DNA from: Vibrio maritimus | Lineage (GTDB): Bacteria; Pseudomonadota; Gammaproteobacteria; Enterobacterales; Vibrionaceae | Assembly: GCF_021441885.1 (NCBI RefSeq) | Contig: NZ_CP090438.1 | Span: 2,418,001 to 2,482,000, forward strand | Length of the DNA stretch: 64,000 nucleotides | Direction: 5' to 3' | Part shown: positions 43,622-52,676 of the stretch, one piece after another | Numbering within the stretch: position 1 is the first letter of the stretch | How the letters are laid out: every line of letters starts with the position of its first letter | Translations under genes and position numbers: made by a program | Notes under the pieces: model-generated | Told to the model about the DNA's origin: nothing | Seen by the model: the letters and a program-made list of their open reading frames with translations, nothing else | Databases searched by the model: none

Positions 43622-45766
43622 CTAGTACTTAACTTCGTAACCTAGGTAAATACGACGACCTGGTGCAAAGTAGTAACGAGAGTTGTTACGCTCAGCTTGA
43701 GCGTAAGGCGTCATGTACTTCTCGTTAAGTAAGTTCTCTACCGCCACGTTGATCGTACCAACTGGCAGATCGTAGTAAGCACCCATATTCATTAGGAAGA
43801 AGCTTTCGACAGCGTAACCTGCACCACTGGTGATCTCGTCCGACTTATCACGAGCGCCTGAATACAGAAGGTTCAGGTTATAACGACCGTAGTCTTGCGT
43901 GTCATACAGGAAGCTAGAGGTGATCTTAATCGGCGCAATACGAGTGCCGTCGAGTGGTTGCCATTCGCTATCTCCGTCCAGTTTACGCTCACCCTCTTGC
44001 CAAGAAACAGTATTGTCGTTTCGTAGGTTTGGCATGATGTCAAAGCCTAATGTCGCTTCCACACCCCAAACGCGCTCAGGCGCACGAGTGCTCTCTAGGC
44101 GGTTGTTGGTTTCATCGTAGTTCAGTGTTGAACCAAGATCTGATGAACTGTAGAAGCCTGCTAGAGAGTAATCAGCAAGACCCACTACACCACGGAAACC
44201 AACTTCGTAGTTATCCGTTTTAATCGGTTGAATTGCGCCTTCGACGTTATCGCTATCACCAGTACGAATGGCACGCAATGCTTCGTTCGTTGACATACCT
44301 TGTGCAAACGAGGCAAAGACTTGATGGTTATCCGTTAAGTAGTGAGTTGCACCAACATTAAATAGGAACTCACTGATATCAGGATTACCACCCTGAACCG
44401 CTTTACCAGCGTTAGCATGGGTATTACCTACGATAAAGTCATCCACACCAAGACGCACATACTCATAGCGAACACCGTAAGAAAGCGTTGTGTTATCTGT
44501 CACTTGGCTGGCAAACTGGCTGAAAGGTGCAATCGCAAATTGTTCAACATCTGGCGTATTGTTATAGAAACCCACGCTGTTTGGTTGCTTAAAGCTTTGC
44601 TGCTCTACGTCCATACCCCACGTGATGTCTGCCCAGCTTACCATGCTCGAGATGTTAAGCTTCATGCCGTAACGATCAAAGTCTGTCATGTTATGACCGT
44701 AGTACGTTTGACCTTCTGTCGGAGAGCCTGGGACATTGTCTTTCATTGCGAGCGTAAAGGTCTCGGTATCTTGAGTCATCCAGTAACCCGTGACATCTAG
44801 CATACCCCACGCGAAACCAATGTCTTGATAACGCAACTGGTAGTTCGCAAAAGTACGCTTAACATTATTTGGCTGGGCTGGACCATTCACGCCAACATTA
44901 CCGGCTACGTTGTTATTGTAACCCGGACCGCAATGTACAGCTTCTGCAGGAGTACCCTCAGCACCGTTACCACCTGTCGCACACCATCCATCGTTATCTT
45001 CCATGCGGCGAACACCGAAGTTAAATGTCAGTGAGCGCTCAGCATCGAAATCTCGGTTCCAAACACCATTGAGGTTAATATTGTCCATGTCATCAGCGTT
45101 ATTCACTGATGGAAGACGGTTACCACTTGCGTCGTAGCTACCGCCACGCTGATCATAACCAAGGCCGATACGCCACTGGTCAGTGTCGTTACCACCTTGC
45201 GCTTCTTGGTACACATTCCAACTTAGTGAATCACTGCCAAATTCTTGGAAGTTAGTACCCACTTTGGTGCGGTACTGTGTTTCACCTGCTTCTGGACGCT
45301 TGGTGATCACGTTAATGATACCGCCCTGCGCACCTAGACCGTATACCGCACTACCACCACGAATAACCTCGATACGCTCAACGTTTTGCGGATCGATGGA
45401 AGAAAGCTCTTGTCCAAAGTCTAGGAAACTGTTGTTTTGTGATACGCCATCGATCATAAGAAGAACACGACGACCACGGATCTGGTTTTGACCTTTGCTA
45501 CTCAGATTACCGTGTACTGAGGTACCCATACCCGGAACTAGCATAGATAGCGCTTCGTTGATGTTACGGCTCTGGTCCATAACTCGACTAAGCTGCTCTT
45601 TCTCGATTACTGTTACCGAACGAGGCACGTCGCTGAGTTTCTGTTGCGAACGGCTTGCCGTTACAACCATGGTTTCATCTGTGTTTGCAGTTTCTGATGC
45701 ATATAGAGAAGGTGCAGCCAGAGCTAACACACTGCCAATAGCTAGACTTAGGTTGGAGATTTTCAC
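43622..45766 (-). CDS. TonB-dependent siderophore receptor (IutA/PvuA type)
   Basis: The mature protein begins after a signal peptide ending SLYA. The TonB box region is ETMVVTASRS, followed by the plug domain with MLIDGVSQNN, the RIEVIRGGSAVYGLGAQGGIINVIT segment shown here by its key pieces IEVIRGG and GGIINVIT, and a 22-stranded barrel ending GYEVKY with terminal aromatic residues. The segments DDFIVGN and FAPGRRIYLGYEV resemble receptors for hydroxycarboxylate siderophores such as aerobactin or vibrioferrin. GTG 45766 gives 714 residues and the best signal peptide; the longer frame starts at TTG 45826. A Fur-type box lies in the divergent promoter. No biosynthesis genes are nearby. Confidence 0.88.
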   Translation of the reverse strand: MKISNLSLAIGSVLALAAPSLYASETANTDETMVVTASRSQQKLSDVPRSVTVIEKEQLSRVMDQSRNINEALSMLVPGMGTSVHGNLSSKGQNQIRGRRVLLMIDGVSQNNSFLDFGQELSSIDPQNVERIEVIRGGSAVYGLGAQGGIINVITKRPEAGETQYRTKVGTNFQEFGSDSLSWNVYQEAQGGNDTDQWRIGLGYDQRGGSYDASGNRLPSVNNADDMDNINLNGVWNRDFDAERSLTFNFGVRRMEDNDGWCATGGNGAEGTPAEAVHCGPGYNNNVAGNVGVNGPAQPNNVKRTFANYQLRYQDIGFAWGMLDVTGYWMTQDTETFTLAMKDNVPGSPTEGQTYYGHNMTDFDRYGMKLNISSMVSWADITWGMDVEQQSFKQPNSVGFYNNTPDVEQFAIAPFSQFASQVTDNTTLSYGVRYEYVRLGVDDFIVGNTHANAGKAVQGGNPDISEFLFNVGATHYLTDNHQVFASFAQGMSTNEALRAIRTGDSDNVEGAIQPIKTDNYEVGFRGVVGLADYSLAGFYSSSDLGSTLNYDETNNRLESTRAPERVWGVEATLGFDIMPNLRNDNTVSWQEGERKLDGDSEWQPLDGTRIAPIKITSSFLYDTQDYGRYNLNLLYSGARDKSDEITSGAGYAVESFFLMNMGAYYDLPVGTINVAVENLLNEKYMTPYAQAERNNSRYYFAPGRRIYLGYEVKY

Positions 45767-45857
45767 AATACTACCCGTGATGTTTATAAAAATTCGCGAC
45801 ACATTCCCAGAAGCTATCAAACCCAATTGAGTCTTATTATTATTTGTCTGAGAATTA

Positions 45858-45881
45858 GAAGCGTGCTAGTCTAGCAGCTTC
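45858..45881. promoter_or_regulatory. inverted repeat in the siderophore promoter region
   Basis: GAAGC..GCTAG and CTAGC.GCTTC are nearly symmetric about position 45870. It lies between the divergent receptor and binding-protein genes and is separate from the Fur box, so it could bind a second regulator. Confidence 0.4.
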
Positions 45882-45894
45882 TCTATTAATGTAA

Positions 45895-45919
45895 ATATCA
45901 ATGATAACCATTCTTATTC
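45895..45919. promoter_or_regulatory. Fur box, divergent siderophore uptake promoters
   Basis: AATGATAACCATTCTTAT matches the Fur consensus GATAATGATAATCATTATC well and overlaps the region just before the binding-protein ATG at 45923. Confidence 0.78.
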
Positions 45920-45922
45920 TGA

Positions 45923-46894
45923 ATGTTTTTTAGCCAACTTTTTCAAATTGCTACTCTTCTTGTCGCAGCACTCTCAATTTCCAGCTTTGCCAGCACTGAA
46001 CTCATCGATGATGGGGGCAGGCGCATTGTATCGTCGGGAGAAAATGTTTCGTCGGAGCAAAAAGCTCCTAGAGTCGCCAGTATTTCTACGTTTGGTGCGG
46101 AGTTATCGTTAGCGCTCGGTATCCAGCCAGTCGCTGTCTCAGCTTACCCAACCACGTTTCCAACCTATCTGCGTTCGTTAGAATCGATTCCGTCTCTGGG
46201 CTCGCGTGCCCGCACTAGCTTTGAAGCGCTATATAACTCGAAACCTACCATTGTGATTGGGCTCGAGCGCATGATTTCACCTTACTATCAACGTTATGCG
46301 GAAATCGCTCCGACATACGGCTTCGACCTGATAACCCTCGAAGATAGTCTGCGAGCCGTCGAGGTGGGTTCGGCAGCATTAGGTCAGCATGAACAAGGCA
46401 AACGCATCAACCAGTGCTTTTTGAGAACGCTCGATAACATGAAACGGCAGATCATCGAGAGTAAGGGAGACAAGCCATTAACTGGTATGTTCCTTACCAG
46501 CGCAGGTGTGACGCCTAGAGCTTACTACTCTGATTTTATGACGGTATCTTTGATGGAAGGTCTAAACATCCAAGCTGCAAATGGTGCCTCACCTTATTCA
46601 GCAAAAACACCGTTTTCTGGGCAAGTGGGTCTTGAATGGTTAATGAAACTCGACCCTGACGTGATCTTTATGTACGACAGCGCTGATCCCCAGTTCACCC
46701 AATCTAAGGTGTGGAAAAACCTAAGTGCTGTTAAAAATCAACGTGTCTACCGCGTGGATATGACGTGGCGTGAAGCCGAGGGACCTTATTCAAGGCTATG
46801 GGTCGCCATGGACATTGCACATAAAACCTACCCTGAGCTATTTCCCGCACCGACGCTCGTAAAGGTTGAGGAGGCACTATGCCTAGCACATTAA
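45923..46894 (+). CDS. periplasmic siderophore-binding protein of an ABC importer
   Basis: This 323-residue protein has a signal peptide (about 1-23, ending SSFAS) and a BtuF/FepB-type fold: RVASISTFGAELSLALGIQPVAVSA at the start of the first lobe, KPTIVIGLERMISPYYQ, and GLEWLMKLDPDVIFMYDS in the second. It should carry the ferric siderophore taken up by the divergent TonB receptor to the permeases. Its 3' end overlaps the next gene by 16 bases. Expression should follow the Fur box in front. Confidence 0.88.
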   Translation: MFFSQLFQIATLLVAALSISSFASTELIDDGGRRIVSSGENVSSEQKAPRVASISTFGAELSLALGIQPVAVSAYPTTFPTYLRSLESIPSLGSRARTSFEALYNSKPTIVIGLERMISPYYQRYAEIAPTYGFDLITLEDSLRAVEVGSAALGQHEQGKRINQCFLRTLDNMKRQIIESKGDKPLTGMFLTSAGVTPRAYYSDFMTVSLMEGLNIQAANGASPYSAKTPFSGQVGLEWLMKLDPDVIFMYDSADPQFTQSKVWKNLSAVKNQRVYRVDMTWREAEGPYSRLWVAMDIAHKTYPELFPAPTLVKVEEALCLAH

Positions 46895-47880
46895 CCTCAG
46901 GTTCAACGCAGGTTCAAGAAAGCGCAACGGCAGCGTATTGGAAACTACTCGTATCGGTTGTAGGATTTTTCCTCATTACGCTCTGGTCATTGACCGACGG
47001 CATTTATCAGTATTCAATTTCTGATCTCTGGACGTTTCTCACCACCGCGAGTACATCAAGTGAATACCTAGTGTTTTGGGAGCTCAGACTACCACGCACA
47101 CTCATTGCCATTATTGGCGGAGCGTCTTTGGCTATCGCGGGTCATCTAATGCAAGACATTGTAAAGAACCCGCTAGCATCCCCCAACCTGACGGGAGTTA
47201 TGTCGGGCGCCTCGCTGGCAGTCCTAATTGCAATGATGTACGCCCTACCATTACCTATGATCGCATGGGGGGTTATCGGTGGTTTCATTGGTGGCATCAC
47301 GACCCTGTCCATCAGTTGGAAGCAAGGGGTCACACCGACTCGTCTAGCATTAGCAGGCATCTCGGTGAGCGCTTTCTGTCAGGCCGCAGTAACTTATATC
47401 TTGCTTTCTGATCGTGTTGATAGTGAGTCTTTATTTTTCTGGTTAACCGGCAGCAACGCGGGCGCGAACTGGAACGTGCTTTGGCCTCTCGTGATGGCAT
47501 TTTTGCCTATTTCAATCTTGCTTCTTATTTGTCAGCGTCAGCTAGGGTATCTACTTCTAGACGATACGGTAGCACGCAGTGTCGGTGTCGCTATCAACCA
47601 CTATCGATTGGCGTTTGGATTATTGGCGGTGATACTCACGGCCGCTTCTGTTGGCGCATTTGGTCCGGTTGGATTTGTCGGGCTCGTCGCGCCACACATT
47701 GCTCGAATGCTAAGAGGGAACATTGTTATTTCTGCCGTCATCGGCGCTAGCCTGCTCACCGTTGCTGACTACTTCTCTAGAACGTTATTGTCTCCGCTCG
47801 AAATCCCAATCGGAGTACTCACCGCAGCAATGGGGGCTCCGTGGTTTCTGTATCTAATCATCAACCGAGCAAGGGTGTGA
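46879..47880 (+). CDS. FecCD-type iron-siderophore permease, first subunit
   Basis: This 333-residue protein has about nine hydrophobic segments. Its motifs are ELRLPRTLIAIIGGASLAIAGHLMQDIVKNPLASP and FGPVGFVGLVAPHIARML, here given by key parts LRLPRTL, NPLASP and GLVAPHIARML. The last lies before the coupling helix that contacts the ATPase. It belongs to the BtuC/FecC family. It overlaps the binding-protein gene by 16 bases and precedes the second permease by two bases, as expected for a tightly coupled operon. Confidence 0.92.
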   Translation: MPSTLTSGSTQVQESATAAYWKLLVSVVGFFLITLWSLTDGIYQYSISDLWTFLTTASTSSEYLVFWELRLPRTLIAIIGGASLAIAGHLMQDIVKNPLASPNLTGVMSGASLAVLIAMMYALPLPMIAWGVIGGFIGGITTLSISWKQGVTPTRLALAGISVSAFCQAAVTYILLSDRVDSESLFFWLTGSNAGANWNVLWPLVMAFLPISILLLICQRQLGYLLLDDTVARSVGVAINHYRLAFGLLAVILTAASVGAFGPVGFVGLVAPHIARMLRGNIVISAVIGASLLTVADYFSRTLLSPLEIPIGVLTAAMGAPWFLYLIINRARV

Positions 47881-47882
47881 CT

Positions 47883-48857
47883 ATGACAAGCCATACGAAA
47901 AAATCAGGAATTCTTGCTCTAAGTTTACTCGCTCTGATTATTACCCTGATGATTGTGATGATCCCAAAGGCTCACTGGCAAGCAGGTCACGCCTTCTGGA
48001 GTCACGGAACCTACCACCCTTTTTGGTCAATCACAGTACCAAGAGTTTTGCTCGCTTTGATGGCAGGTTTGATGCTTGCAGTATCCGGATACGTGCTGCA
48101 AACCACGCTTAAAAACCCACTTGCTGATAGCGGCATATTAGGTGTCAATGCAGGCGCTTCTTTCGGGGCAGTATGTGCGCTACTCTTACCTAGCTGGTTT
48201 GGTTGGAGTATCAGTACAGAAAGTGCGCTTGTGTCTTTCTCAATGTTGGGTGGGCTGTTGGCAACATTGCCAATACTCGTGATAAGCCAACTCGCTGGCA
48301 CCTCGTTAACCCTCCTCACTGGCGTGGCGATGACGGCGATTATCGGTGCACTTAGCTCAGCGCTCATCTTTACTATCGGTCAAGGCAAAACCGATCTCGC
48401 ACTACAGTGGATGGCAGGCGGATTGTACGGGCGTGGCTGGGAGCAAATCGGTAATTTATTGCCTTGGTTTATTGCTACGTTGATTTTCGTTGCTCTTGTC
48501 TTCGTGCCGCTAAAATGGGTTCGCTATGATGACAGTGTACTTCGTGGTATTGGCATCAAAGGTCCGACACTTCGCATGTTACTGCTCGTTGGTACCGCAT
48601 TGATTACGGCGCCTGCGGTATCGGCCGTTGGACCTATCGGCTTCGTTGGCCTTGTTATCCCTCATATGGCAAGAATGCTCACTAGCAATGAACCATTACG
48701 CTCGCTACTTACCACTATGCTGCTCGGCAGCGTCTTTCTGGCAGGCTCTGATTGGCTTGCAAGAACCCTACTCTTTCCCACGGAGATCCCTGCAGGCGTA
48801 ATTACCGCTTTGTGTGGCGTGCCTTTCTTCCTGTTTCTATTAAGGAGAAACTCATAA
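47883..48857 (+). CDS. FecCD-type iron-siderophore permease, second subunit
   Basis: From ATG 47883 this is a 324-residue membrane protein of the same family as its neighbour: TVPRVLLALMAGLMLAVSGYVLQ, KNPLADSGILGVNAGASFG, and GPIGFVGLVIPHMARML near the coupling region. The longer frame from 47841 lies inside the previous gene. The TAA overlaps the ATPase ATG. The two permeases would form a heterodimeric channel, as in FecCD and FhuB halves. Confidence 0.92.
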   Translation: MTSHTKKSGILALSLLALIITLMIVMIPKAHWQAGHAFWSHGTYHPFWSITVPRVLLALMAGLMLAVSGYVLQTTLKNPLADSGILGVNAGASFGAVCALLLPSWFGWSISTESALVSFSMLGGLLATLPILVISQLAGTSLTLLTGVAMTAIIGALSSALIFTIGQGKTDLALQWMAGGLYGRGWEQIGNLLPWFIATLIFVALVFVPLKWVRYDDSVLRGIGIKGPTLRMLLLVGTALITAPAVSAVGPIGFVGLVIPHMARMLTSNEPLRSLLTTMLLGSVFLAGSDWLARTLLFPTEIPAGVITALCGVPFFLFLLRRNS

Positions 48858-49684
48858 TGTCAGAACTTCTCGCATCTACTCAGGTGAATAGCAACACTGC
48901 AACACTTGCGGGTAAAGGGTTGGTGTCAGGGTACCAAAATACTCTGATTCTCAATGGCGTCGATATTGAGCTAAAAGAAGGTAAAGTCACGTCATTTATC
49001 GGACCCAACGGCTGCGGTAAGAGTACACTCATGAAAACCCTGACAGGTGCCATAAAAGCGCGCTCTGGTGAGGTCAGCTTTTTAGGGAAACCGTTAAGCG
49101 ATTGGAAGCTTAAACAGCTCGCCAAACACATCGCAATATTGCCGCAGCACCCTGCAGCACCCGAGGGAGTACTAGTCGAGCAACTCGTTGCTCTAGGGCG
49201 AGTTGCGCACAAAAAATGGTATCAAGGTAATAGCGAACGTGACAAACAAGTGGTGTCAGAATCTCTCGCATCGGTTGGACTCGCAGGATACGAGCAACGC
49301 GTCGTCAGCACGCTGTCTGGTGGTGAACGTCAGCGTGTATGGCTCGCAATGTGTTTAGCACAAGAGGCAAAGTGGTTATTACTTGATGAACCGACGAGCT
49401 ATCTTGATCTTGGCCACCAACTAGAGCTTCTCGAGCTATTGCAAAGACTCAATAAGGAGCGCGGTCTCACTATCGTCTACGTACTCCATGAGTTGAGCCA
49501 AGCAGCGCAATTCTGTGATGAGCTCGTCCTGATGAAAAAAGGACAGATTCTCAAGCAAGGTTCACCGTTAGACGTACTGACCGAACACACACTCAAAACT
49601 GTGTTTAAAGTTGAAGGGTCGATGCAAGTTATCGACGATAAAGTGTTTTGCCTGCCAAAAGCATTTGTTAGAGAGGACAGTTAA
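48857..49684 (+). CDS. ABC ATPase for siderophore import
   Basis: This 275-residue ATPase has the Walker A motif GPNGCGKST (about 44-52), signature LSGGERQRV and Walker B LLLDEPTSYLDL. It resembles FecE/FepC. ATG 48857 follows AAGGAG and overlaps the previous stop (TAATG); the longer frame lies inside the permease gene. It also overlaps the next gene as TAATG, so all the genes are translationally coupled. Confidence 0.94.
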   Translation: MSELLASTQVNSNTATLAGKGLVSGYQNTLILNGVDIELKEGKVTSFIGPNGCGKSTLMKTLTGAIKARSGEVSFLGKPLSDWKLKQLAKHIAILPQHPAAPEGVLVEQLVALGRVAHKKWYQGNSERDKQVVSESLASVGLAGYEQRVVSTLSGGERQRVWLAMCLAQEAKWLLLDEPTSYLDLGHQLELLELLQRLNKERGLTIVYVLHELSQAAQFCDELVLMKKGQILKQGSPLDVLTEHTLKTVFKVEGSMQVIDDKVFCLPKAFVREDS

Positions 49685-50598
49685 TGAGTTCAGTAACCCA
49701 ATCGACTCCGATTGATGTCGAAAAAGCGATGTTAAGCTTTCAGCTCACTCTAAAACAAACCTATCCAATCTTGAAGGAAGCACCTGTAACACTACAAGGT
49801 ATGCAGGGGCTACTCAATCAACACGAGCCTTTTTTCCGCCTCTCTATTGAAGACTCGCCTTCGGGAGTACCAGCAACGGCTTGGTTTGACCGTGATTTTT
49901 CCAGCGCAGTGACTGCATTTAGTGAGTTTATGCAGACCAAGAAGCCGTTCGCAGCGCCTATCTGGCAAAAAACGCTCAATGCCTGCCTGTTTACGTCTTT
50001 GATTGGCTTGAGACTGAGATTTAACTGCGTGCCAGATCTCTCATTTGAAGATCTACATATAGAAACCGGGGACGATCATCGTGTATCAAAATTGTCTATT
50101 CCCGCTGACACCAATGTATTCGTGCTTGCAACCCAATCAGATATTGCTAACTCCATTCCGGTGTCTAGCCATGACACATTAGATAGAAAGCTCGCAGAGG
50201 TCATTAAGCGCTTGGGTGAGGCGATGCAGCCGCACTTCAAATCTCAGAAAGTTGCAACGAAGTTATTTTGGGGAAATGCGCTTTATGCGTGTGGGCTAGC
50301 GTACTCAAAGCTCTTTAACCGTCCCATAGATACACAGGTCACCAACGCTGATTTGTTCATACAGAACCAATGGTTTCAATCGTTGAGTAATCAAGTACAA
50401 AACAAGGGCGGCGAGTTAAATGAAATCAAGAAAGTTGAGTTCAAAGGCTTTCAAAAGTGGTTTGTGCGTCGCGAGACTTGCTGCTTGAAGTATAAGATTG
50501 ATGGCAAAGCAAAATGCACAACATGCAACCTTATCGAGCCAGTTGAACAGGTTGGTATGGTGCAAACGGCGCTAAAACACATCGTCCAACAAAACTAG
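49684..50598 (+). CDS. FhuF-like siderophore-iron reductase
   Basis: This 304-residue protein carries the C-terminal FhuF iron-sulfur motif: RRETCCLKYKIDGKAKC followed by TTCNL, which is C-C-x10-C-x2-C (about residues 275-289). FhuF uses this 2Fe-2S centre to reduce ferric siderophores in the cytoplasm and release iron. The N-terminal half (about 1-230) is weakly conserved, as is usual in this family. It is the last gene of the Fur-controlled uptake operon, overlapping the ATPase stop by one base. Confidence 0.86.
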   Translation: MSSVTQSTPIDVEKAMLSFQLTLKQTYPILKEAPVTLQGMQGLLNQHEPFFRLSIEDSPSGVPATAWFDRDFSSAVTAFSEFMQTKKPFAAPIWQKTLNACLFTSLIGLRLRFNCVPDLSFEDLHIETGDDHRVSKLSIPADTNVFVLATQSDIANSIPVSSHDTLDRKLAEVIKRLGEAMQPHFKSQKVATKLFWGNALYACGLAYSKLFNRPIDTQVTNADLFIQNQWFQSLSNQVQNKGGELNEIKKVEFKGFQKWFVRRETCCLKYKIDGKAKCTTCNLIEPVEQVGMVQTALKHIVQQN

Positions 50599-50678
50599 AC
50601 TGTATTACCACAGCCTGACTGTGTTCATTCAGACGTAACATTTCTCACATACTCTTCCTTGGTACTCAAGGAAGAACT

Positions 50679-51527
50679 ATGCTCAGAAACACCCTTTTTC
50701 GAACTGCAGGATGGATAATCTCTGCAGTTTTTCTGCTAATTGCTGCCGTATTGATCATGCCAGCAGCGCTAATATCAAACAGCCCAATCAATCTCAACCA
50801 ACTCAGTTGTCAGGTGGCAGACTCATCGGGAAGCAAGACATTTCGTATCTACACGCCATCAAATTGGAAAGCGCAAGAAATGGCGGCGCTGTTCTGCGAC
50901 TCTGTTCTTGTCGGTAGTGATTACTCACGACTAGAGTTGTCTTGGAAGCCAAGAGAGCGCTTTACTTCTGATGACTTGCTCGCGCAGCATTTTGACCTGC
51001 TCTTCAGCCGTCCACGAGTGCTTAACGGCTTAGTTCCAGATTCTCAATCACTGTACGAACAAGCCTTGGTATTACCCGCCTACACTATCTACCTCTATGG
51101 GCACATCCCCATTCGTAGATTGTCTTCGGCCACCTTATATAAAAGAACAATTGGGCTGTTAGACGATAAACGCAGTCAGTCTGGATTCTTGATACCCGAG
51201 GTGGAGCTCAAAAAACATGGCGTAAAGTTAAGCAAGGACAATACCCGCTGGTTTCACCACCGAAATGACCTAGTCCGTGCTTTCATCGACAGAGATGTCG
51301 ATTTTATCCCTGCCATTGGTATTGAACCTGAACTTGTAAGTTGGTCTAGCGAGCAACGCATAGCACTCAAAACTATTCCTTCGGCTGGTAGTTGGTACCT
51401 TTCTCACTCACTGTCTGATGCGCTCAAATGTAGCATCAGCCAGAGCCTTATCACCAAGCTACAAGAATCTCCTCTGATGGGAGAATTGCTACAGCAAACT
51501 AAGATGAGCACCGACGCCTGTTCATAG
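50679..51527 (+). CDS. membrane-anchored periplasmic binding-protein-like protein, unknown function
   Basis: This 282-residue protein has one N-terminal hydrophobic helix (about 10-32, WIISAVFLLIAAVLIMPAAL) followed by a soluble domain that must lie outside the cytoplasm. Segments such as QHFDLLFSRPRVLNG, KRTIGLLDDKRSQSGFLIP, DLVRAFIDRDVDFIPAIG and SAGSWYLSHSLSD recall PhnD/SBP-type proteins with a ligand cleft, but I cannot name a family. It sits 19 bases before a membrane-bound putative transcription factor, so a sensor role is the natural guess. It starts 80 bases after the FhuF-like gene and is not clearly part of that operon. Confidence 0.62.
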   Translation: MLRNTLFRTAGWIISAVFLLIAAVLIMPAALISNSPINLNQLSCQVADSSGSKTFRIYTPSNWKAQEMAALFCDSVLVGSDYSRLELSWKPRERFTSDDLLAQHFDLLFSRPRVLNGLVPDSQSLYEQALVLPAYTIYLYGHIPIRRLSSATLYKRTIGLLDDKRSQSGFLIPEVELKKHGVKLSKDNTRWFHHRNDLVRAFIDRDVDFIPAIGIEPELVSWSSEQRIALKTIPSAGSWYLSHSLSDALKCSISQSLITKLQESPLMGELLQQTKMSTDACS

Positions 51528-51546
51528 CGATGGGTGGAGACTACTT

Positions 51547-52572
51547 ATGAATACCAAACTCTCTCTTTCAAACAAACCACTGGTCATTGCTATCTCGTTT
51601 GTTGTCTTCTTAGTGACACTTGTTGTGCTGCACTATGCAAACAACCTTGCGCTGCACATTGCGATCCACTCATCGCTAAAGCAACTACTCCCTAGCGCAC
51701 TCAATGACGCGTTGGTAAACAGTTATGATGTCGAACCATTGCTTAAGCACAGCGAATCGCTCATTAAAAGCTGGCTTGAGTCTGCTAAAGTCATGTCTCT
51801 TTTTGATATCTCGACAATAAATAGTCTTGAAGTATTAGAGATATCTCTAACCTCAATGAGCTCAACGGATCACGCCGACCTGACATTTCAACTCGGCGAT
51901 CAGCACTATGGTGTGAGTTGGCGTGTTGCCGCAGAGCGCTCCGCTCTCTTATTACTATTCATCGTTTCCAGTAGCGCTCTAATAGGTTTTGCTGCGTATT
52001 GTCTACTTCAGCACAAGACAAAGACATATCCCTCTCCTGTTAACCATGAGATTTATGACACTGAACCCGAAGCTCTAACTCGGCCACAGAATAGCACCCT
52101 CCCTGCAATAGAAGCGACGAACAAACCTCGAGGCCCAGTTGAACCGAATTCTACAATTGACCACAGGCTCACTATTCACTTACTAGATAGGACTATTACT
52201 ATTGGGCAGCATAAGCTCACTATGTCCAAAACACCTTTCTTTTATTATTACTGGTACATCAAACGTAGTATCGACAACCTTCCACCCTACATTAACCCTC
52301 CCAGCACCAAACCTGACATAGATAATGGACGAGAACTTGCACAGATGATGCGCTGTTTTGGAGGGCACGCTAGAGCCATAAATGAACTTGAACAGCACGG
52401 ACTAAAAGCCAAGACACTTGACCAGAATAGAAACAAAATCAAGGACGAAATGCTCGCTCATTTTGGAGAGCGAGCTGAGCCCTACCTATTCCTAAAGAGC
52501 CGAGACCCAAAAACTGGCCGATATCAACATCAACTAGCCAAGAATATTTTTACAATAAAAACAAAAGGTTAA
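51547..52572 (+). CDS. two-helix membrane protein with probable C-terminal winged-helix domain
   Basis: The 341 residues show membrane helix 1 (about 11-31), a periplasmic domain (about 32-130), helix 2 (about 134-152, ALLLLFIVSSSALIGFAAY) and a cytoplasmic part. After a Pro/Thr-rich linker comes a domain (about 212-338) with the strand-strand-helix start LTIHLLDRTITIG, KLTMSKTPFFYYYWYIKRS, a middle helix (GRELAQMMRCFGGHARAINELE), a basic helix (DQNRNKIKDEMLAHFGE) and a beta hairpin ending AKNIFTIKT. This order resembles OmpR/SARP-like winged helices placed C-terminally, opposite to ToxR. I infer a one-component membrane regulator; the DNA-binding call is not proven. Confidence 0.6.
   Translation: MNTKLSLSNKPLVIAISFVVFLVTLVVLHYANNLALHIAIHSSLKQLLPSALNDALVNSYDVEPLLKHSESLIKSWLESAKVMSLFDISTINSLEVLEISLTSMSSTDHADLTFQLGDQHYGVSWRVAAERSALLLLFIVSSSALIGFAAYCLLQHKTKTYPSPVNHEIYDTEPEALTRPQNSTLPAIEATNKPRGPVEPNSTIDHRLTIHLLDRTITIGQHKLTMSKTPFFYYYWYIKRSIDNLPPYINPPSTKPDIDNGRELAQMMRCFGGHARAINELEQHGLKAKTLDQNRNKIKDEMLAHFGERAEPYLFLKSRDPKTGRYQHQLAKNIFTIKTKG
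51835..51850. promoter_or_regulatory. 16-bp perfect palindrome inside the regulator gene
   Basis: TTAGAGATATCTCTAA is perfectly symmetric. A copy with one change lies at 52575-52590, just before the surE-like gene. A TGATATCTCGA fragment lies about 20 bases upstream. Confidence 0.5.
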
Positions 52573-52574
52573 TT

Positions 52575-52590
52575 TTGGAGATATCTCTAA
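52575..52590. promoter_or_regulatory. near-palindrome before the surE-like gene, candidate operator
   Basis: TTGGAGATATCTCTAA differs from the palindrome at 51835 by one base. It starts two bases after the regulator stop codon and ends 86 bases before the surE ATG. Confidence 0.55.
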
Positions 52591-52676
52591 TAGCTTAGAA
52601 AGCTCTGTTTAACATAACCGTCATCAATCCCTTCTAGCTTAAATATCAACTTTTCAAGCACACAAAGGGAAATACT

